From assembly GCA_002411365.1 (NCBI GenBank), contig DHSD01000012.1:1-64000 (forward strand): a stretch of 64,000 bases of DNA, in the 5' to 3' direction. Of this stretch, positions 1 through 8,420 are shown piece by piece. A program made the position numbers and the translations under genes. Every line of letters starts with the position of its first letter. Within the stretch, counting starts at the first letter, position 1. The stretch comes from Ruminococcaceae bacterium UBA5295 (GTDB lineage: Bacteria > Bacillota > Clostridia > Oscillospirales > Acutalibacteraceae). Below the pieces are notes generated by a model. That model was not told where the DNA came from and searched no databases. It worked only from the letters and a program-made list of their open reading frames with translations.

Positions 1-2
1 CG

Positions 3-515
3 CAGAATATTTACGGCAATTTCCAAAATGGGAAAGTAGTCGTGAAAGTCTCAGATGTATCGGCAAAAGCGGAAGTCCCAGCAGGAAAGCAGGTTTCTAA
101 TGCGGTCATGCAGGGAATCAGGACAGGCAGGCACCAACTTGATGTAAACCTGTATCCTCAGTCGCTTGGAAAAGTTGCAATTAAGCTGACTTCAGAAAAT
201 GGCATGCTCACTGTTGAGATAGCGGCTTCGAACCCGAAAACACAGAGCATTCTCGCGTCGAGCTCGGATGAAATAAAAGCCGTGCTGCAGTCCTCCTGCG
301 GACAGAATGTTCAGGTAACACAGCCAAAGAATGGAGCTTCGCAATATACACAGCATGGGCAGAACAATAACAGCAACTCATTCGGGCAGAACCGCGGCAG
401 GCAGGGCGGGCATCAGGAAAAGCCCCGGCCAAAATGGTATACGGCGGATGGGACGGATGCAATCAGCACGGGAGATTTTCTCTCACTGCTGAAAAATACA
501 GGCAGGGCACTATAA
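3..515 (+). CDS. fliK: Flagellar hook-length control protein FliK, C-terminal part (5' end outside window)
   Basis: The frame is open from base 3 with no start before it, so the gene begins upstream of the window. The visible part matches the C-terminal Flg_hook domain of FliK: a hydrophobic/charged block containing LYPQSLGKVAIKL, followed by repeated beta-strand-like segments and a Gln/Asn/Gly-rich tail. FliK is the secreted ruler that stops hook growth and, by contacting FlhB, switches export from rod/hook to filament substrates. The gene ends 18 bp before flgD, the usual fliK-flgD order. Identification rests on this domain and the neighbours. Confidence 0.85.
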   Translation, partial: QNIYGNFQNGKVVVKVSDVSAKAEVPAGKQVSNAVMQGIRTGRHQLDVNLYPQSLGKVAIKLTSENGMLTVEIAASNPKTQSILASSSDEIKAVLQSSCGQNVQVTQPKNGASQYTQHGQNNNSNSFGQNRGRQGGHQEKPRPKWYTADGTDAISTGDFLSLLKNTGRAL

Positions 516-533
516 AAAGAAAGGAGGGAGAAA

Positions 534-1007
534 ATGGCAGGAATTAATGCAGTTTCTCCTCCTGCAGGCGCAGTTTCAGGAAATGAAAACAACACATCGG
601 CAGTTAAGAAAAACCGCGGCCTTGACTTTCAGGGCTTCCTTAAAATCATTGCAGCGCAGATGCAGAACCAAAGCCTTTCGTCATCTTCAACCGACACTTC
701 CCAATATGTTATGCAGCTTACGCTTTTTTCAGCAATACAGGCGATGAACACAATGACGGAACAGTCGGCGCAGCAGTATGCGTCTTCACTTATCGGTAAA
801 AATGTTGTGGTTTCTGAGCTTAACAAAACTACGGGAAAACGCGAGCCAGTAGAAGGAAAGGTTGACAGCGTAACGTTTGATGTGTCTACAAACACAGCCT
901 ACCTTAATATAGGAAACAAGAGATACAATGTTTCGGATGTCACTGGCGTTCTTGGTACGGGTCAGGCGGTGCCTGATTCAAACAGCGGGAAGCAGAAGAC
1001 AAGCTGA
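534..1007 (+). CDS. flgD: Flagellar hook capping protein FlgD
   Basis: The 157-residue product has the conserved FlgD N-terminal block (residues about 30-75): DFQGFLKIIAAQMQNQ, then a YVMQLTLFSAIQAMN-like segment and SLIGKNVVV. FlgD caps the growing hook and lets FlgE subunits add at its tip. The length fits the short Bacillus/Clostridium form rather than the roughly 230-residue enterobacterial form. The start has an excellent AAGGAGGGAG ribosome binding site. It sits between fliK and the hook genes, as expected. Confidence 0.92.
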   Translation: MAGINAVSPPAGAVSGNENNTSAVKKNRGLDFQGFLKIIAAQMQNQSLSSSSTDTSQYVMQLTLFSAIQAMNTMTEQSAQQYASSLIGKNVVVSELNKTTGKREPVEGKVDSVTFDVSTNTAYLNIGNKRYNVSDVTGVLGTGQAVPDSNSGKQKTS

Positions 1008-1025
1008 GTAAAAAGTGGTGATTAT

Positions 1026-1436
1026 ATGAATAACATTCAGTTCAAAAAGGATTACTCAGCGCTTATTCCGACCGTTTATCCAGGCCAGCAGCTTACAGGG
1101 AATTCCAAAGCTCCCGCGGGAGCTGAGCAGCCGAAGGTACCGTTCAGCCGTATGCTGCAGAACAGTATACGCGAGACGAGTACCGACATTACTTTTTCGA
1201 AACATGCCGTCCAGAGAGTGGATGACCGAAAAATAGAAGTTTCGCCGCAGCTTATGCAGAGGATGGCCAGTGCTGTGGACAAGGCACAGAGCAAAGGTGT
1301 TACAGAAGCGCTGATTCTCAGCGGCAGCACGGCATTCATAGTGAATGTCCCCAACCGGACGGTTGTTACGACAATGGACGGCAGTGAAATGAAAGAAAAC
1401 GTATTTACAAATATTGATGGAGCCGTGATTTTATAA
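1026..1436 (+). CDS. Flagellar operon protein, TIGR02530 type
   Basis: This 136-residue product matches the small family found between flgD and flgE in Firmicutes flagellar operons (TIGR02530, flagellar operon protein). Recognisable parts are the central FSKHAVQRVDDRKIEVSP segment and the C-terminal block ending in NIDGAVIL. The biochemical role is not established; its position suggests help with hook assembly or export. It starts 18 bp after flgD with a GTGGTGA ribosome binding site. There is no signal peptide or membrane segment. Confidence 0.85.
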   Translation: MNNIQFKKDYSALIPTVYPGQQLTGNSKAPAGAEQPKVPFSRMLQNSIRETSTDITFSKHAVQRVDDRKIEVSPQLMQRMASAVDKAQSKGVTEALILSGSTAFIVNVPNRTVVTTMDGSEMKENVFTNIDGAVIL

Positions 1437-1524
1437 AAGCCGGACCCTTTGCGGAGGCTTGGCGCGTTTTGACTGACAGAGAAGCGCGCGCGGTCCCTTT
1501 AGATGAAAGGATGAATGATTTACT

Positions 1525-2322
1525 ATGATGAGATGTATGAGTTCTGCAGTTGCAGGGCTGAAAGCGCACCAGACGGCATTGGATGTTATAGGCAACAACA
1601 TATCGAACGTGGATACGCCGTCATTTAAGAGCGGCAGCGTTTCGTTCCGCGACACAATGTACCAGACAACGCAGGCTGCAAGCAAAGGCGATGGAGCAAG
1701 CCGCGCAGGCTCTAACCCTGTGCAGATAGGGTATGGTGCTGCGGCCTCGAGCGTTACAGACGACGTAGGAAAAGGCGGCGAAGACGAAACAGGGCGCACC
1801 GGAGATGTGTATATTGACGGTGAAGGATTTCTTATTGTTGCCGATGGAACCGATAAGAAATATACACGTGTAGGCCGCCTTGATTTCGACAGCGACGGCA
1901 ACCTTACGGACGGTAATGGAGGCTATGTACTTGACAAAGGCGGAAATAAAATTAAGTATGATACCTCAAAAGGTGACCTGAGCAATACTTCAATAGCCCC
2001 TGATGGGACCATAACGGCAACACAAGGAGGCAGCGTGGTTACTGTAGGGCAAATCGGCCTCGCAAACTTCAAAAATGCTGCCGGCTTGCAGAAGATAGGC
2101 AACAGCTACTATAAAGAGACAAACAACTCTGGTGCTGCCACGTTCGCTACACCTGGGGGTGACGGCACGGGCACGCTTGTGTCTGGTGCACTGGAAGCTT
2201 CAAACACTGACCTTGCAGCCGAATTTTCCAACATGGTAATGTATGAAAGGGCTTATCAGGCAAATACAAAAATGATCTCAGTAGCTGACGAGATGTACCA
2301 GACGCTTGTAAACATGAAGTAA
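1525..2322 (+). CDS. flgE: Flagellar hook protein FlgE (short Bacillus/Clostridium type)
   Basis: The 265-residue product is a hook/rod family protein. The N-terminal Flg_bb_rod motif (ALDVIGNNISNVDTPSFK, residues about 18-35) and the C-terminal Flg_bbr_C coiled segment (SNTDLAAEFSNMVMYERAY to the end) are the pieces that polymerise. Length and position match B. subtilis FlgE of about 264 residues, so it is called the hook subunit rather than FlgG; the two families are close. Two ATGs follow each other at 1525 and 1528, with AAAGGATG about 11 bases upstream. A terminator-like hairpin follows the gene. Confidence 0.85.
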   Translation: MMRCMSSAVAGLKAHQTALDVIGNNISNVDTPSFKSGSVSFRDTMYQTTQAASKGDGASRAGSNPVQIGYGAAASSVTDDVGKGGEDETGRTGDVYIDGEGFLIVADGTDKKYTRVGRLDFDSDGNLTDGNGGYVLDKGGNKIKYDTSKGDLSNTSIAPDGTITATQGGSVVTVGQIGLANFKNAAGLQKIGNSYYKETNNSGAATFATPGGDGTGTLVSGALEASNTDLAAEFSNMVMYERAYQANTKMISVADEMYQTLVNMK

Positions 2323-2340
2323 TGACAGGTTAATAACAGT

Positions 2341-2385
2341 GAATCCGCCTTGCCCGGAGGGCGGGCAGGGCGTGATTCCTTTTTA
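2341..2385 (+). terminator. Terminator-like hairpin between flgE and flbD
   Basis: The arms 2341-2356 and 2362-2378 pair almost completely (GC-rich, small bulges, one G-U pair) around a GAGGG loop. A run of five T (2380-2384) follows. This is the form of a rho-independent terminator, but the next operon gene starts only about 20 bases later, so partial termination or a 3' stabilising role for the abundant flgE message is more likely than a full stop. Confidence 0.6.
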
Positions 2386-2405
2386 TATAAACAGGGGGAA
2401 ACTTA

Positions 2406-2621
2406 GTGATTGAGCTTACACAACTGAACGGGATTTCATTCTCGCTGAATGAGCAGCTTATAGAAATTATTGAGAGTATTCCCGAAACAAAGATATCTCT
2501 AACGAACGGCAGGTATTACCTTGTTAAAGAGAGCCGCAAAGAAGTCACTAAAAAAATAATAAAATTTGAACAGAATGTATTCAAGCATATCATCGGGCCA
2601 GAGATGCAGCCGGAAGAATAA
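2406..2621 (+). CDS. flbD: Flagellar protein FlbD
   Basis: The 71-residue product matches the FlbD family (Swarming motility protein SwrD in B. subtilis, formerly YlzI). It opens with MIELTQLNG, followed by a conserved NEQLIEIIESIPET block and the LTNGRYYLVKES segment. In B. subtilis SwrD raises flagellar power, probably through the stator; here the gene directly precedes motA and motB, which fits. The start is GTG at 2406, preceded by the purine-rich AGGGGGAA. It is translated 17 bases ahead of the motA region. Confidence 0.88.
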   Translation: MIELTQLNGISFSLNEQLIEIIESIPETKISLTNGRYYLVKESRKEVTKKIIKFEQNVFKHIIGPEMQPEE

Positions 2622-2644
2622 TTTTCCTGTTAGGAAGTGTGTGT

Positions 2645-3481
2645 ATGGACTTACTTGGGCTGATAGGGTTGATTGCGGGCCTTGTCCTTATTTATCTTGG
2701 CATTACAGGTAATATGGCGACGCCAGCGTCAATTAAAAACTTCTTAGATGTACCAAGCATGCAGATTACATTTGGCGGAACACTCGCAGCTACGCTTATT
2801 GCCTTCCCGCTTTCTTCATTTAAAAAAATACCTTCGCAGATTAAAATAACATTGCAGAAAAGTCCCTATGACCCCAAAAAATACATAGCGGAGATTGTTG
2901 ACCTCGCAAAGGAAGCGCGCAAAAAAGGCTTGCTTTCACTGGAAGAAAAAGCGAACCACATGACGGACAATTTCATGAAGCAGAGCGTGCTGCTCATTGT
3001 TGATGCCATAAATCCAGACAAGGTGAAAGAGATGCTCGAAACAGAGCTTGATAACCTTGATGAGCGGCATGCTGCAGGCTGGGGATTTTATGAGAAGTCG
3101 TCTACGTTTGCGCCTGCTTTTGGCATGATCGGCACGCTGATAGGCCTTATCAATATGCTCGGCGGCGGCCTGGACGCCAATGACCCAAAAGGTATGGGCA
3201 AGCTTGTAAGCGGCATGGCTGTAGCCCTTATCACTACATTCTACGGCTCATGGCTTGCAAACCTGATACTTGTGCCAATTGGCAACAAACTGCATATGCT
3301 GCACAACCAGGAAATGCTGTGCAAGGAGATAGTTGTGCAGGGTGTGCTTGCTATCCAGGCAGGAGAAAACCCAAACCAGATTGAAGAAACGCTTAGTTCG
3401 TACCTTAATGAGAAGCAGCGCGGTGGTGAATGGGCTTCAGACAGTACGAGCCAGAAGGACTCGGATGAAGGGAAAAAATAG
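2645..3481 (+). CDS. motA: Flagellar motor stator protein MotA
   Basis: The product is a four-helix membrane protein of about 278 residues. The first helix covers roughly residues 3-24; the conserved segment SSTFAPAFGMIGTLIGL begins the third helix and contains the proline needed for ion-driven motion. The cytoplasmic loop between helices 2 and 3 is charged, as required for contact with FliG. MotA and MotB form the ion channel and stator. I chose ATG 2645, about 7 bases after TAGGAAG, over an in-frame GTG at 2639. Confidence 0.93.
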   Translation: MDLLGLIGLIAGLVLIYLGITGNMATPASIKNFLDVPSMQITFGGTLAATLIAFPLSSFKKIPSQIKITLQKSPYDPKKYIAEIVDLAKEARKKGLLSLEEKANHMTDNFMKQSVLLIVDAINPDKVKEMLETELDNLDERHAAGWGFYEKSSTFAPAFGMIGTLIGLINMLGGGLDANDPKGMGKLVSGMAVALITTFYGSWLANLILVPIGNKLHMLHNQEMLCKEIVVQGVLAIQAGENPNQIEETLSSYLNEKQRGGEWASDSTSQKDSDEGKK

Positions 3482-3516
3482 ACGCTGCGAGCCTGAAATA
3501 GGAAGGAAGGCAGAAT

Positions 3517-4395
3517 ATGCGGAAGAAAAAAGAACAATCATCTGCGTGCGCAGACTGGATGAATACATACTCTGACATGGTAACACTGCTGCTTACATTT
3601 TTTGTGCTTCTTTTTTCTATGTCATCAATAAGCGCGCAGAAATGGAAAAAGCTTGCTAACGCGATCAATGAGAGGTCAGGAACTACTACAACAGCAGCTG
3701 CGGCTCAAAAAGGGAACAAAAAAAGCAATGCGGGCGCTGCCGCCGCAGCTTCTTCTAAAACGAGCTCGGATGTAAATGGAGTAAACAGCTTCGACAGCCT
3801 CTACATTTACTTTAAAAACTATGTGGTAAAAAACCATCTCCAGAATGAGATAAGCCTGTATAAAGGCAACGGTTACACATTCTTCTTTTTCCAGAGTAAC
3901 GTATTCTTTAACGGCGACAGTGCCGAGATTAAGCCGGACGGGAAAAAGATACTCGACTTTATGTGCGATGCGATATCCGGAATTCCGGACCAGATAGGCG
4001 AAATAAGGTTTTACGGCCATACGGCAAAGGTGAGCGCGACAGATACGACGGAGCGGCAGGCGTTCGACCGCGAACTTTCCGACGACCGCGCTAAGAATGT
4101 GCTTATCTATGTGCAGTCGAAAAAAATCATAAACGGCAAAAAAATGTCAAGCACGGGCTATGGCGAATACTGGCCGGTGGCAAAGGAAGACGGCACAGAG
4201 GCTTCGCTGGCGAAAAACCGCAGGGTGGAAATCTATATTGCGAAAGCCGGAAAGATAAGCGATCCCCTTCAGCAGATATACAGTGACATTAGCAGATCGA
4301 GCAGCTCTGCCACATCTTCCGTGGCAGCATCAGGAAGCAGTGCGGCTTCGTCGGAAGCAAGTTCAAAAACCGGCACGCCTTCCAGCAAAAAATGA
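3517..4395 (+). CDS. motB: Flagellar motor stator protein MotB
   Basis: The 292-residue product has a short cytoplasmic N-terminus, one membrane helix (residues about 20-37) and a C-terminal OmpA-like peptidoglycan-binding domain (about 115-250) with an STGYGEYWPV and NRRVEIYI ending. Asp20 in the YSDMVTLLLTFF motif is the ion-binding residue. The linker (about 50-80) and the tail after 255 are rich in Ala and Ser. It partners with MotA just upstream. In many Firmicutes operons fliL would follow; here the next gene is fliM. Confidence 0.93.
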   Translation: MRKKKEQSSACADWMNTYSDMVTLLLTFFVLLFSMSSISAQKWKKLANAINERSGTTTTAAAAQKGNKKSNAGAAAAASSKTSSDVNGVNSFDSLYIYFKNYVVKNHLQNEISLYKGNGYTFFFFQSNVFFNGDSAEIKPDGKKILDFMCDAISGIPDQIGEIRFYGHTAKVSATDTTERQAFDRELSDDRAKNVLIYVQSKKIINGKKMSSTGYGEYWPVAKEDGTEASLAKNRRVEIYIAKAGKISDPLQQIYSDISRSSSSATSSVAASGSSAASSEASSKTGTPSSKK

Positions 4396-4402
4396 AAATT
4401 CC

Positions 4403-4437
4403 GCGTTGCGCCTGCCGCACGGGGCCGAACGCTTTTT
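4403..4437 (+). terminator. Possible weak terminator after motB
   Basis: GCGTT (4403-4407) pairs with AACGC (4428-4432) around an imperfect GC-rich inner stem, and five T follow (4433-4437). It lies between motB and fliM. The stem is bulged, so this is a weaker candidate than the hairpin after flgE. Confidence 0.35.
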
Positions 4438-4492
4438 ATAATAGATACTGAACAAAGTTATTCCATGTTTTGTGCGGAGAATGGTGGTACGA

Positions 4493-5494
4493 ATGGCAGA
4501 GGTTTTATCGCAGCAGCAAATTGATAAACTTCTTGGCAGCCTGCAAAACGGCAACGCCGATATCGATGAAATCGAAAAGAAAACTGTTGAACAGAAAGTA
4601 AAAGAATATGATTTCCTTTCGCCAAAGAAATTCACAAGAGAGCAGATACGCCTCCTTAGATATATATTTGACAGCTTTTCACGTCTGCTTTCACTTTACC
4701 TTTCTGGGCAGCTGCGCGTCGTATGCCAGGTAGAAGTCATGCAGGTGGAAGAAGAGGAATACAAGGAATTCGGCAACGCGCTGAATGATTCTACGCTGTT
4801 AGCCCTTATGGGGCTGCACAGCAATACCTATAATGTAGAAGGCAAGCAGATACTGCTTGAAATGTCACGGCCCATTTCGTTCAGCGTCATCGACAAGCTG
4901 CTTGGCGGGGATGGCTCCGGATATAACATAGACAGGGACTACACTGAGATTGAGCTTTCACTGCTGGAGTACCTTTTTAAACAGTTCTGCGGGCTGATGA
5001 AAGATGCCTGGTCAAATTACTTCGACTTGACGTTCAGCATGGATTCGATTGAAACAAACCCTCAGATGATACAGACGATACAGCAGGATGAATCTGCGGC
5101 AATAGTTGTGCTGGAAGTTTCCCTTAACGACATTAAGGGTAACCTGAACATCTGCCTTCCGGCAAGTTCACTTGAAGAGATTTTTAAGAGCTATAACGCG
5201 AAACTCGTTAAGGTCAACAGGAAAGATGACCCAGAGACAGAAAAGCGCCGCAGAGAAAATATAATGGATCAGCTTAAAGATACGCCGCTTATCGTTTCTG
5301 CCATACTGGGAGAAACGAGTGTCCCCATGAAAGAACTGCTTGACCTGCGGCCGGGCGATATCATTCCGCTTGACTCAAAAGTTGAGCCTGGCTCGATTAC
5401 CGTGGATGTTGAAGATCTTCACTGGTTTAAAGGGACTATCGGAATGGGGAAAAAGAATTATGCTGTAAGAATTGACAAAGTGCTTCAGTCATGA
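4493..5494 (+). CDS. fliM: Flagellar motor switch protein FliM
   Basis: The product (about 333 residues from ATG 4493) begins with MAEVLSQQQIDKLL, the conserved N-terminal peptide that binds phosphorylated CheY. It continues with the CheC-like middle domain that contacts FliG and ends with a FliN-like (SpoA) domain, residues about 245-333. FliM forms the C-ring and passes the CheY signal to the rotor. Upstream in-frame starts at 4472, 4481 and 4484 exist, but family alignment favours 4493. fliY follows 29 bases later. Confidence 0.93.
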   Translation: MAEVLSQQQIDKLLGSLQNGNADIDEIEKKTVEQKVKEYDFLSPKKFTREQIRLLRYIFDSFSRLLSLYLSGQLRVVCQVEVMQVEEEEYKEFGNALNDSTLLALMGLHSNTYNVEGKQILLEMSRPISFSVIDKLLGGDGSGYNIDRDYTEIELSLLEYLFKQFCGLMKDAWSNYFDLTFSMDSIETNPQMIQTIQQDESAAIVVLEVSLNDIKGNLNICLPASSLEEIFKSYNAKLVKVNRKDDPETEKRRRENIMDQLKDTPLIVSAILGETSVPMKELLDLRPGDIIPLDSKVEPGSITVDVEDLHWFKGTIGMGKKNYAVRIDKVLQS

Positions 5495-5523
5495 ATTGAA
5501 TTAATTGGAAAAAGGTGATTTCA

Positions 5524-6819
5524 TTGGAATCAAACGATTCAGCAGTCCTCTCGGACATGGAGATTGATGCCTTAGGTGAAATTCTGAACATCAGCCTTGG
5601 CTCGTCTGCAACATCTGTCTCCCAGCTGCTTGGCCAGCCGGTGAGCATTACAACGCCAGTTGTTAACTTTGTAGAGACAAAAGACTTCGATATACACCTC
5701 TATGAACCGGCCGTAGGCGTCGAGGTGAAGTACACCGAAGGCCTCTCGGGCAGTAATATCCTTATCCTGAAGCGTGATGATGTAAGGACAATTGTTGGCC
5801 TTCTGCTACAGACAGATTTCTCCGACAAGGAATTTGAACTTGACGAAATGAATATCGGTGCCATCTGCGAAGTTATGAACCAGATGATGGGGGCTGCCGC
5901 AACTGCGCTTTCGCAGTTCCTGAACAAGACAGTGAATATTTCGCCGCCTTCATCTTTCGATATTGCGAGCACTGACGAGTTTAAGAAGAAATACCTGCAG
6001 GAAGATAAAAATATTATTGCAGTCCAGTTCGATTTAAAGATAGGCAGCCTTGTAAACAGCAAGTTCATCAATATCATGCGCGTAAATCTGGCTAAGGAAC
6101 TGGTTTCAAGTTTTGGAGTGACAGAGGATGACATGACGGATGTTTCCAATCAGCCTCCAGCGCCGGCACAGCAGGTGCCGCAGGCGGCAGCCCAGTCTCC
6201 AGCGCCGGCACAGCAAGTGCCGCAGGCGGCAGCCCAGTCTCCAGCACCGGCACAGCAGGTGCCGCAGGCGGCAGCCCAGTCTCCAGCGCCGGCACAGCAG
6301 GTGCCGCAGGCGGCAGCCCAGTCTCCAGCGCCGGCACAGCAAGTGCCGCAGGCGGCAGCCCAACCTTCAGCGCCGGCACAACAAGTGCCGCAGCCGGCAA
6401 CCCAGTATCCGGCGCCTGCACAGCAGGTGCCGCAGGCGGCAGCTCAGCCTTCAGCGCCGGCACAGCAGGTGCCGCCGCAGCAGAACTACCGTGTATCTAA
6501 TGCTGTTTACCAGAGCTTTGACAAAGGCAGCGCCGGAAAAGGTGCAAAATTGACGGAAAACGAATCTGAGAACCTCAACCTGATGATGTCGGTTCCACTT
6601 CAGGTAAGTGTGGAAATTGGGCGGACAACAAAGAAAATCAAAGAGATCCTTGATTTTTCTTCCGGAACGATTGTGGAATTAAATCGGCAGGCAGGCTCTC
6701 AGGTAGATGTTTATGTAAACGGCAAGGCAATCGCCAGGGGTAACGTGGTGGTTGTAGATGATAATTACGGTGTGCGCATCACCGAAGTGATGAACAGCGA
6801 ACTTATGAAACTGATTTAA
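5524..6819 (+). CDS. fliY: Flagellar motor switch phosphatase FliY
   Basis: FliY combines a CheY-P phosphatase domain with a C-terminal FliN (SpoA) domain that completes the C-ring. Two phosphatase centres of the CheC type (ExxN, then 22 residues, then P) are present: E19/N22 and E116/N119, counted from TTG 5524. The C-terminal SpoA domain covers about residues 350-431. Between them lies a linker of tandem PAPAQQVPQAAAQS repeats (7.6 copies), described separately. I prefer TTG 5524 because AAAGGTGA sits 5 bases upstream; GTG 5515 would lie inside that ribosome binding site. Confidence 0.92.
   Translation: MESNDSAVLSDMEIDALGEILNISLGSSATSVSQLLGQPVSITTPVVNFVETKDFDIHLYEPAVGVEVKYTEGLSGSNILILKRDDVRTIVGLLLQTDFSDKEFELDEMNIGAICEVMNQMMGAAATALSQFLNKTVNISPPSSFDIASTDEFKKKYLQEDKNIIAVQFDLKIGSLVNSKFINIMRVNLAKELVSSFGVTEDDMTDVSNQPPAPAQQVPQAAAQSPAPAQQVPQAAAQSPAPAQQVPQAAAQSPAPAQQVPQAAAQSPAPAQQVPQAAAQPSAPAQQVPQPATQYPAPAQQVPQAAAQPSAPAQQVPPQQNYRVSNAVYQSFDKGSAGKGAKLTENESENLNLMMSVPLQVSVEIGRTTKKIKEILDFSSGTIVELNRQAGSQVDVYVNGKAIARGNVVVVDDNYGVRITEVMNSELMKLI
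6157..6474 (+). repeat. 42-bp tandem repeat (minisatellite) inside fliY
   Basis: Seven full copies and one partial copy of a 42-bp unit lie head to tail and in frame, at 6157, 6199, 6241, 6283, 6325, 6367, 6409 and 6451 (partial). Each encodes 14 residues of the type PAPAQQVPQAAAQS. The first five copies differ by only a few silent changes; copies 6-8 carry Q-P/S, T and Y substitutions. Because the unit is a multiple of three, copy-number change would alter linker length without a frameshift. Confidence 0.97.
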
Positions 6820-6853
6820 AATCTCAACTAACTCACCTTAAGGAGGAAAAACG

Positions 6854-7216
6854 ATGGATAAGAAAATCATGTTGGTGGATGACGCTGCTTTCATGCGCAT
6901 GATGATAAAAAATACTTTAAACAAAAATGGTTTCACAAACATTATAGAGGCCAATAACGGACAGGTGGCAGTAGACAACTACGCCGCAGAAAAACCTGAC
7001 CTTGTTATTATGGATATCACTATGCCGGTTATGGACGGCCTTCAGGCACTGAAGAAGATCCGTGAGTCCGACCCGGATGCAAAGATTATCATGTGCTCTG
7101 CCATGGGGCAGGAAGCAATGGTTGTAGATGCGCTGAAAGCTGGTGCGAAAGACTTTATTGTCAAGCCGTTCAAGGCGGATCGCATCATGAAAACAGTGCA
7201 GAACATCCTTAGCTGA
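6854..7216 (+). CDS. cheY: Chemotaxis response regulator CheY
   Basis: This is a stand-alone receiver domain of 120 residues. The acidic pair D9/D10, phospho-acceptor D54 (in VIMDITMPVMDG), the conserved Ser/Thr of CSAMGQ and the lysine of KPFKADR are all present. Phosphorylated by CheA, CheY binds FliM/FliY and changes the direction of rotation. The gene follows fliY in the Bacillus/Clostridium order and has a consensus AAGGAGG ribosome binding site. All catalytic residues are intact, unlike the receiver domain of CheB in this window. Confidence 0.95.
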   Translation: MDKKIMLVDDAAFMRMMIKNTLNKNGFTNIIEANNGQVAVDNYAAEKPDLVIMDITMPVMDGLQALKKIRESDPDAKIIMCSAMGQEAMVVDALKAGAKDFIVKPFKADRIMKTVQNILS

Positions 7217-7221
7217 CGCTT

Positions 7222-7623
7222 ATGAAACCTCTTTGGCTTCGTCTTTCTGGTGAATCATCACTCGGCGAGCTGCTTTTGTATGTGCTTGCCGTTGCGCTTG
7301 TGCTGTGGCTTTGCTGGCGGCTGAGCAAGTTTGTTTCAAAAAAAACCGGGAATATGACGAACACGAACAATATCCGCATACTCGAGCGTGTTAATGTCGC
7401 TCAGGACAAAGGACTTGTAATAGCGGAGATCTGCGGGGAATATTATCTGCTTTCGTTTTCCAACGAGCGCGTGGATATCCTTATGAAGCTTGACGAACAG
7501 CGGCTAAAAAAAACGACTGGCACTGCTCCGCCTGCCATGCAGAGTTTTAAAGATGTACTCCGCGCTGCCTTTAAGAATGGAAGATGGGATATGACAGGAA
7601 ATGACAGAAAACACAAAGACTGA
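7222..7623 (+). CDS. fliO: Flagellar biosynthesis protein FliO (FliZ)
   Basis: The 133-residue product has one membrane helix (residues about 14-33) followed by a small cytoplasmic domain. That domain carries the FliO-type segment NIRILERVNVAQDKGLVIAE and YYLLSFSNERVDIL. FliO is a scaffold that helps assemble the FliP ring of the export gate. It begins 5 bases after cheY and its end overlaps fliP by 23 bases, suggesting coupled translation. Sequence conservation in FliO is low, so the call leans on position too. Confidence 0.88.
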   Translation: MKPLWLRLSGESSLGELLLYVLAVALVLWLCWRLSKFVSKKTGNMTNTNNIRILERVNVAQDKGLVIAEICGEYYLLSFSNERVDILMKLDEQRLKKTTGTAPPAMQSFKDVLRAAFKNGRWDMTGNDRKHKD

Positions 7624-8389
7624 AAACAGTGAGAAAAAAAGCAAAAAAAAGCATTCGATAACGCGGAAAATCCTGCTTACAACGACTGTGTTCCTTGTCA
7701 TTATCCTCCTTGTGCCAATGCACGCTTCAGCAGCAGACGTAAACGTCAGCATGAATGGAAAGGGCATGAACACGCTTCAGATTATTGAAACGCTGACTGT
7801 GGTTGCCATGCTGCCGAGCATACTGATAATGATGAGCTGCTTTACGAGGATAGTCATTGTGCTTTCATTCCTGCGCAATGCACTTGGCCTGCAGAACACG
7901 CCGCCTAACCAGGTGATGATCGCCATATCGCTGATGCTGTCGCTTTTCATAATGTCGCCGGTAGTTTCCAAAATCAATACACAGGCGTACCAGCCGTACA
8001 AAGAGTCAAAGATAACCCAGCAGGAGTTTTTCCATAAGGCCAGCGCACCTTTAAAAGAATTCATGCTTAAAAATACAAAAAAAGAAGACCTGAACCTTTT
8101 CCGCAACCTTGGAAAAGTGAAGAGCAGCGTCAAGCCGCAGAACCTTTCAATTACAGTTGTGACACCGGCGTTTATGTCGAGCGAGCTGAAGCGGGCATTC
8201 ATAATAGGTTTCCTTCTCTACATACCATTCTTGATTATAGACATGATAGTTTCAAGCACACTGATGTCAATGGGTATGGTAATGTTGCCGCCAAACATGG
8301 TATCGCTCCCGTTCAAGCTGCTGTTGTTTATCCTTGTAAATGGATGGGATTTGCTGTTTAAGGCGCTTGTCACATCATTCAATTTGTAG
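7601..8389 (+). CDS. fliP: Flagellar export gate protein FliP
   Basis: The 262-residue product begins with a basic N-terminus and a cleavable signal-like segment (about residues 25-45, ending in HASA). It then has the FliP family core: CFTRIVIVLSFLRNALG, NQVMIAISLMLSLFIMSP and the C-terminal FLLYIPFLIIDMIVSS block. FliP forms the central pentamer of the FliPQR gate in the inner membrane. Overlap with fliO by 23 bases and the following fliQ-fliR-flhB-flhA order confirm the assignment. Confidence 0.95.
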   Translation: MTENTKTENSEKKSKKKHSITRKILLTTTVFLVIILLVPMHASAADVNVSMNGKGMNTLQIIETLTVVAMLPSILIMMSCFTRIVIVLSFLRNALGLQNTPPNQVMIAISLMLSLFIMSPVVSKINTQAYQPYKESKITQQEFFHKASAPLKEFMLKNTKKEDLNLFRNLGKVKSSVKPQNLSITVVTPAFMSSELKRAFIIGFLLYIPFLIIDMIVSSTLMSMGMVMLPPNMVSLPFKLLLFILVNGWDLLFKALVTSFNL

Positions 8390-8420
8390 CGAGGCTCGCT
8401 AAAGGAAAGGAAATAGGGAT

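Noticed and set aside
6157..6474. CRISPR-like array
   Set aside because: Repeats are contiguous without spacers and are coding; no cas genes.
6092..6553. Extra open frames in both strands of the fliY repeat (85-137 codons)
   Set aside because: They are open only because the 42-bp repeat lacks stops in several frames; the products are Arg/Cys or Ala/Pro repeats and no ribosome binding site is present.
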